From: Bacteroidales bacterium Bact_08
GTDB taxonomy: Bacteria > Bacteroidota > Bacteroidia > Bacteroidales > UBA932
Assembly (NCBI GenBank): GCA_001603425.1
Contig: LUYZ01000002.1
Location: forward strand, 1 to 64,000
Direction: 5' to 3'
DNA length: 64,000 nucleotides
Both the position numbers and the translations under genes were made by a program. Below are positions 58,625 to 64,000 of this stretch, one piece after another. How positions within the stretch are numbered: the first letter of the stretch is position 1; every line of letters starts with the position of its first letter. The notes under the pieces are model-generated. The model saw only the letters and a list, made by a program, of their open reading frames with translations. It was not told the origin of the DNA and did no database searches.

Positions 58625-58792
58625 ATGGCTTACAAAATTTCTGAAGACTGCACTGCATGTGGTTCTTGTATTGATGAATGTCCAGTTGAAGCAATATCTC
58701 CTGGCGATATCTATGTAATTGATCCTAATATCTGTTCAGATTGTGGTACATGTGCAGATGTGTGCCCTGTTGGTGCAATAAGTCAAGAATAG
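58625..58792 (+). CDS. 2x[4Fe-4S] ferredoxin (55 aa), absent from the supplied ORF track
   Basis: [55 protein letters not shown]; two CxxCxxCxxxCP motifs. Confidence 0.96.
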   Translation: MAYKISEDCTACGSCIDECPVEAISPGDIYVIDPNICSDCGTCADVCPVGAISQE

Positions 58793-58820
58793 TTATCTCT
58801 TTATTGAAGATATCTAAAAA

Positions 58821-58851
58821 GGGCTGTCCATTTAGTTGGACAGCCTCTTTT
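58821..58851 (+). terminator. Intrinsic terminator after ferredoxin
   Basis: GGCTGTCCA-tttagt-TGGACAGCC-TCTTTT. Confidence 0.9.
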
Positions 58852-58852
58852 A

Positions 58853-59326
58853 TTATATTAGCTGTAAGGTATTTGATGAGTCATATAGAATGTTTTTATA
58901 TAGAGTTTGATTACTACTTGTTAGTAATATCTCAATTGTATACCTACCTTTTTGTTTGGGAAAATTAAATGAGAATGTAGCAATGTCAGTATCTTTTCTG
59001 TTTTGAGGATACTCTGGTTTAAGTTTGGTACGTGAGACCTCTTTGTTATCTGAATAAAGAATAATCTCAATCTCTTGTTCCCCCCAATTATGAGCCATAA
59101 ATATGTAATCGGCTTTATCTATTTTCATAATTCCTTTATAATAACCAATTTCATATATTTGAGATAATATATTGGGGAAGGTTAGAGAGATATATGGTTT
59201 GTCCATATACTGGTTGTAATTTGTGTAATTTTCTATTGTATAGTCTATTGCATTCCAAGAAATCTGTGTTGGATTGCTTTTTGAACAACTTACAATAATA
59301 GCTAGAGAAATTAGTAATCTTTTCAT
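58853..59326 (-). CDS. Hypothetical lipoprotein
   Basis: MKRLLISLAIIVSCSKSNP lipobox; end of the fimbrial-type cluster. Confidence 0.6.
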   Translation of the reverse strand: MKRLLISLAIIVSCSKSNPTQISWNAIDYTIENYTNYNQYMDKPYISLTFPNILSQIYEIGYYKGIMKIDKADYIFMAHNWGEQEIEIILYSDNKEVSRTKLKPEYPQNRKDTDIATFSFNFPKQKGRYTIEILLTSSNQTLYKNILYDSSNTLQLI

Positions 59327-59349
59327 AATTAATGTTTAATGATAAAAGT

Positions 59350-60963
59350 TTAATTAGTAACATGTATTAAGTTTGTGTATAGGTCAATTTTATCTAATGT
59401 GATGTTTAGTGATGACATAATATTTGAATACTCTTCTTGGTTTGAGATATTTGTAGAAAAGAACAGCTTTTGCTCTCCTTTTAGACCAAAAGAAGGATTG
59501 TCGTTATTATCAATATCATTTAGTCTCAATATAAACTCTCCTGTTATAGTGCTATTATTTTGTATATATGAGTATCTGGCTTTAGCATATAGTTCTGGGT
59601 ATATTTGATGAACAATATTCATATTAGAGGGTCTTGGTAAATCTATTTTGCAGTATACAGAGAGATATGCATTGATAATCTCATGCGTAGTGCTGTTATA
59701 CTCGAGATGTTCAATATAATTTACTAGAACCTTGTAATGGTTATATACAGATACATAGCAATTTGTGTTAATTGAGTTTAGGTTGTTATAAAATGCATTT
59801 ATTAGAACAGTACCACTTGCAACTCCAGTTATCTCACCAGAGAATAGATCTATCTCTGCAATGCTATTATTACTAGATGTATAACTAATATCCCCATATG
59901 TAAGTAGATAATTGAGAGGGTCAGTTTCAACTGTCAGAGAGCTACTCTCGCCAACATCAATTTTATATGAACTATTTTTAAAATAAATTCTTTGTAAAAT
60001 ATCGTTTTCATAATTAATCTCTTTTAAAGAGTCTTTTACAACTCTCCATGAGTTTTCGTCAATTCCACTTCCTTTAAAATGAATAATATCTACATAGTGT
60101 TGATTTCTGAAAATATTGAAATTATTAGTGTTATTTTCTCCTAAATAGTGTCGATACTCTACCAAGCCCTCTTTGGATGAGCTTTTGTATTGTGCGGTCA
60201 ATTTTAAAAACGTACAGCAATCCTCTTTGTCATATGGATCTTTATATTTAGGGTTAGTTGCATTGCCAATAACTCCTTGTGCATTTTCTGGAATGAGTAA
60301 TGAGTAGTTCCAGTTTATGACATCTTTTTTGTAAATCGGATTATATGCCGATATTTCTGTATGTTCTGGGATATTGTTTTTGAAAAAAGTAATAGAATTT
60401 GGAGTGTTACATATTTGAACTTCCATAATATCTAATGTAACATCTGTATTTAATAGTGTTTTATCTATTATCAAACTATATTTTGCTGCAACTGGAGTCA
60501 AAAGAATCTCAATAATTCCATTATAATCGCTCATTATAGTACTTTTGAATCCACTATAAACTAGAGCTCCATTTGGAGAGTAGATTGATGGATAGCTTAA
60601 ATTGATTATGTTTTCTCTATAGATATATTGAGAGGGTGTTATATTATTAGTATTAGCAATAACATAAATATGTATAGAATCTTGACTATTTAATGAAAGA
60701 TCAGATATATCAATTTGTTGTGATAATGTGTTAGCATAGTATCTGTCCAGAATAAGTTCGCCACTGTTATTATAGATAAATAAGTAGTAATTTGCTATAA
60801 CTTCTGTGGTATTCTTGGTGTTACCTTCTTCATTAAATGTATTAACATTCAATTTTATTTTGTGATTAATATCAAATTTATTATTCACATCTTTCTTAAG
60901 GTTTGCATCACATGCAATAACCATTAATATTGTGATTATTGATGTTTTAATTGAATTACTCAT
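59350..60963 (-). CDS. FimB/Mfa2-like surface lipoprotein with BIG2-type Ig domain
   Basis: Lipobox MVIACDAN; YKIDVGESSSLTVETDP…YTSSNNSIAEIDLFSGEITGVASGTVLINAFY matches the BIG2 pattern. Confidence 0.65.
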   Translation of the reverse strand: MSNSIKTSIITILMVIACDANLKKDVNNKFDINHKIKLNVNTFNEEGNTKNTTEVIANYYLFIYNNSGELILDRYYANTLSQQIDISDLSLNSQDSIHIYVIANTNNITPSQYIYRENIINLSYPSIYSPNGALVYSGFKSTIMSDYNGIIEILLTPVAAKYSLIIDKTLLNTDVTLDIMEVQICNTPNSITFFKNNIPEHTEISAYNPIYKKDVINWNYSLLIPENAQGVIGNATNPKYKDPYDKEDCCTFLKLTAQYKSSSKEGLVEYRHYLGENNTNNFNIFRNQHYVDIIHFKGSGIDENSWRVVKDSLKEINYENDILQRIYFKNSSYKIDVGESSSLTVETDPLNYLLTYGDISYTSSNNSIAEIDLFSGEITGVASGTVLINAFYNNLNSINTNCYVSVYNHYKVLVNYIEHLEYNSTTHEIINAYLSVYCKIDLPRPSNMNIVHQIYPELYAKARYSYIQNNSTITGEFILRLNDIDNNDNPSFGLKGEQKLFFSTNISNQEEYSNIMSSLNITLDKIDLYTNLIHVTN

Positions 60964-62803
60964 TTGGGTGAATATTATATTTTTGTATTATAAAAGAGAT
61001 TTCTGGATCTAGAATTGCTCTATAAAAAAGTGACGGGTTTTGATCTGTGGCAATTATAAAATTCTCTACTGCTAGTTTCTCGTTATTTAGTCTTGCATAA
61101 ATTATAGCTTTAAGGTAATGGCTTGTAGGTGTGTCTTTTATTGAGTTTAATATATCTAATGCAGAGTGATCTCTAGCAAGAGACATATACGCGATTGCGC
61201 AGTTGAGATCTCGATAATCTTTAAGAAGTTCTAATGCTTTATTATAATCTCTCTTTTTTAAGAGATCTATAGCTTGAATATAGATAGTATCCAGTTGATT
61301 AGAGTATATAGTATCGGCATAGTTGTCAATTTTAGAAAGATTAAAATCTATTTTAACCGATCTCATTTTAGGGTAATATCGCTCTTGGATTAGTCTCTTT
61401 TGGTCAATCTCTCCGTAAAGGAGCAACTCTCTATCTTCATTATTTTCTAAAATGGATATAAGATCATTTTGAGTTCCAATTTTGCTATGACATCTTATGG
61501 TTATGTTATTAGAAATTCGATCTTTTAGTTTGTTAGATAATATAGAGTCAATAAGCGTTTTTACTGTATATGCTCTATTTTGAGAAAGATCTTTGTTAAT
61601 TTTGTATGAGCCTTCTGGAGACGTGTTTGCGGTAATAATAATAGAGTCTATTTTGTATTTCTCTAATTGGCTAATTGCTAGTATCTTATTTTGAATATTA
61701 TTGATTTCTATATTATTTTTATCTGAAGACTCAATTATCGCGCTATTTTGTGCAAATGATATATCACTTGTATAGCTTTCATCTATTTTTATGGGTACTA
61801 TTGTCTTATAGTATACAGGTGTAGTATCGATAAAATTTATCATAGATGAAACATAATATGTTAAAGAGTCAGAGCATTTAATAGATCTGGTAAGGCCCCT
61901 GGAATTTTTCAATACTCCAGTTAGAAACAAGTCTATTTTACCAGTTTTTTCACTGCTATTAAGTTGTTGAGTGTAGTGGTAAAGAATTGAACCATTGGCT
62001 TTTCTTACTATTGAGTCCAATTTTAAATCTTTGATATATGGAGTTTTAATATATTTATTATATGCTTGAGGAATCTGTTCTATCTTTTTTCTATTTCTTT
62101 TTATTAGCCACCATTTTTTGTAGTAATTGATAACCTCCTCCTCAGTTAAACCATATTCATTTTTTAATTCGGGATCCTTTTTACCTTCCAAAATTTTTGA
62201 TTGTGGTAGGTATCTATCTAGAAAAATTATTAAATCATTTATATAAGTGAAGTTTTCTATCTCATTTTCGTGTTCTGGTATAATGCTGTTTAAGTACTGT
62301 TCATACTTTGCATATCCTCTTTTTTGTGCTTTATAAAAATTCTGACCACTTAAAGCTATACTTCTTAAACGTATCGTATCTTTTCCTCTAACAAGTAGAG
62401 GTTTAAAAATTGTTTGACAATCACTTTTTATTAGTGATTGTGGGATTGATATCATAAAATCTAGATTAATTATCCCTTCTCTTTCGCTAACAGTGTGCGA
62501 TTTTGCACTTATAACTATTCCATTTAACTCTCTGTGCGCAATCATCTGACCAGTAGTACTATCTTTTATAGCTCTGTTTATTAAAACATCTTCTCCTTTG
62601 CTATTCTTTATAATAAATGATTTAATATCATTATCAGATTCATTTTTGGAATAGTCTAAACTATAGCTACTCATGGACCTGTCTAGATGACTTATTGTTG
62701 GAAGCTCTTTTTTTGTGATATCACTGTATATTAAAATGTCGCATCCAATAATTGATATGGAAATAATTATTATAAAAGCTAAAATAGTACTCTTGTATTT
62801 CAT
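60956..62803 (-). CDS. DUF3868-like / OmpA-like outer-membrane-associated protein
   Basis: Lipobox SIIGCDI; IITANTSPEGSYKINKDLSQNRAYTVKTLI OmpA-like segment; neighbours DUF3575. Confidence 0.65.
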   Translation of the reverse strand: MKYKSTILAFIIIISISIIGCDILIYSDITKKELPTISHLDRSMSSYSLDYSKNESDNDIKSFIIKNSKGEDVLINRAIKDSTTGQMIAHRELNGIVISAKSHTVSEREGIINLDFMISIPQSLIKSDCQTIFKPLLVRGKDTIRLRSIALSGQNFYKAQKRGYAKYEQYLNSIIPEHENEIENFTYINDLIIFLDRYLPQSKILEGKKDPELKNEYGLTEEEVINYYKKWWLIKRNRKKIEQIPQAYNKYIKTPYIKDLKLDSIVRKANGSILYHYTQQLNSSEKTGKIDLFLTGVLKNSRGLTRSIKCSDSLTYYVSSMINFIDTTPVYYKTIVPIKIDESYTSDISFAQNSAIIESSDKNNIEINNIQNKILAISQLEKYKIDSIIITANTSPEGSYKINKDLSQNRAYTVKTLIDSILSNKLKDRISNNITIRCHSKIGTQNDLISILENNEDRELLLYGEIDQKRLIQERYYPKMRSVKIDFNLSKIDNYADTIYSNQLDTIYIQAIDLLKKRDYNKALELLKDYRDLNCAIAYMSLARDHSALDILNSIKDTPTSHYLKAIIYARLNNEKLAVENFIIATDQNPSLFYRAILDPEISFIIQKYNIHPNE

Positions 62804-62805
62804 AT

Positions 62806-63339
62806 TTATCTTATATTTATTATCCTAACTATAGAGATAGATAGTTGGTATGGAGCAATGCAAAGCTTAGAATTACTTCTTTCAAAATCACCACATAACC
62901 CTTTTAAAAACTGATCATTGTTTATATAGTAAATACCTAATCCAGCTGATATCTCAACGTTAGTTTTATAATTGATAATTTTTGAGTACCCTGCTAAACA
63001 ACCCATGCCAACAGAATAACCTTGGTATCTCCATCTTTTTAACTCAATATTATATTTTGAGTAATTACCACCAAATCCATAGAAGAATCCTGCATTTTGA
63101 TGCCACAACCAATATTTTACCCCTTGAGATAGTATAATATATTTTCTATTATTAAAAGAGATGGGGTTATATTTAACATTGGCGTATACTGATATTTTAT
63201 TTGAGGCAATGTAATTGTATTCAATATTTATGGGCGAAAAAGTAGAGGCTAAAAGGTTATATGCTATAGTGCTATTTTGGGCTATACTATATGCCGATAT
63301 GCATATTAAGCAGACAAATAATAATGCAAGTCTTTTCAT
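62806..63339 (-). CDS. DUF3575 family protein
   Basis: Signal peptide, NLLASTFSPINIEYNYIASNKISVYANVKYNP, GVKYWLWHQNAGFFYGFGG. Confidence 0.75.
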   Translation of the reverse strand: MKRLALLFVCLICISAYSIAQNSTIAYNLLASTFSPINIEYNYIASNKISVYANVKYNPISFNNRKYIILSQGVKYWLWHQNAGFFYGFGGNYSKYNIELKRWRYQGYSVGMGCLAGYSKIINYKTNVEISAGLGIYYINNDQFLKGLCGDFERSNSKLCIAPYQLSISIVRIINIR

Positions 63340-64000
63340 AACTCTAACTCTATACTATTATCTAAAATCCAGTCTTCTACTCCGCTACATATAAATTGTA
63401 TTTTATCTTGTGTTATTAAAGCCTTATATAGATAGTTTTTCCCAGCCTCAAAGCCTTTTTTATCAGGTTGTTCAATAATGCCAGAGACTTTTTTAATTAT
63501 CTCATTATCTTCCTTTATAAGATACTCTATGTACAAATCTATCCCACTAACTCTACATTGTGGAGCAATAGTTATATATGCAAACATCTGTTCTACTATC
63601 ATGTCCAGATAGTCGTTATTATTACTGTTATTGTCTATAATTGTACCTGTTTGTACATCTATAGATCCAATTATCTTATTGTCCAAGATTTTAGCAGACA
63701 TTATCTCAATTTGATTATTGGAATTATTTTGTATTTCTATTGATAATTTTGACATTAATCTTTTATATGTAAGACTTATCTCTACATTCTCTCTAATTTT
63801 TAGATTTTTAATAGAACTCCATATATAGTCTATATTATTATGAGCATTTTTAAGAACTCCTTTATTTATACTATCTGATAAATCTATGTTTGAATTTGAG
63901 GAGATTGAGTAAATGTCATATACATTCGGGATCAATAATATCTCTTTATTGTTTGTTGAGACAAGAGATCCAAAGCAATTAGCAACATATTTAGTGTTGT
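63336..64000 (-). CDS. Fimbrillin-like protein, partial (N-terminus beyond the right edge)
   Basis: Frame stays open past the ORF-track start to the window end (NTKYVANCFGSLVSTNNKEILLIPNVYDIYSISSN…); SLTYKRLMSKLSIEIQNN resembles fimbrillin beta-strand segments. Confidence 0.55.
   Translation of the reverse strand, partial: NTKYVANCFGSLVSTNNKEILLIPNVYDIYSISSNSNIDLSDSINKGVLKNAHNNIDYIWSSIKNLKIRENVEISLTYKRLMSKLSIEIQNNSNNQIEIMSAKILDNKIIGSIDVQTGTIIDNNSNNNDYLDMIVEQMFAYITIAPQCRVSGIDLYIEYLIKEDNEIIKKVSGIIEQPDKKGFEAGKNYLYKALITQDKIQFICSGVEDWILDNSIELEL

Overview
This 64 kb window is AT-rich, gene-dense chromosomal DNA. It looks Bacteroidales-like: TTTG-N19-20-TAnnTTTG promoters, a FimB/Mfa2-DUF3868-DUF3575 fimbrial cluster, and a Rho with a large disordered insertion. 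From left to right it contains: mobile-element and gene debris next to a tRNA-Asp; a leu operon (leuA, fused leuCD, leuB) with an unlisted 21-aa leucine-rich leader peptide and an intrinsic terminator; an RND efflux adaptor and an RND-TolC fusion; a complete biotin operon (bioB-A-F-G-C-D); a CoA-transferase; several housekeeping genes; a putative redox-sensing module (DRTGG, RsbW-like ATPase, group D-like [FeFe] hydrogenase, DRTGG, PHP, ATPase, sirtuin) running into a bifurcating-type HydABC hydrogenase; a 1.5 kb repeat-rich, hairpin-rich apparently non-coding interval; pyrF and prfA; a divergent hcp / Crp-Fnr pair with an exact palindromic operator; a long housekeeping stretch (psd, cdsA, ftsH, rsfS, birA, rpe, pepD, dnaA, mlaD, amidase, lptD-like, ridA, rho, meaB); a small ferredoxin missing from the ORF track; and a fimbria-type surface-protein cluster cut by the window end. 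The strongest leads are the leucine attenuation leader, the repeat/hairpin locus at 32.6-34.1 kb, the hydrogenase-sensor-sirtuin operon, the HcpR-type palindrome, and the small ORF with nested inverted repeats ahead of bioB. All assignments come from reading the sequence and remembered family motifs; no database search was run.
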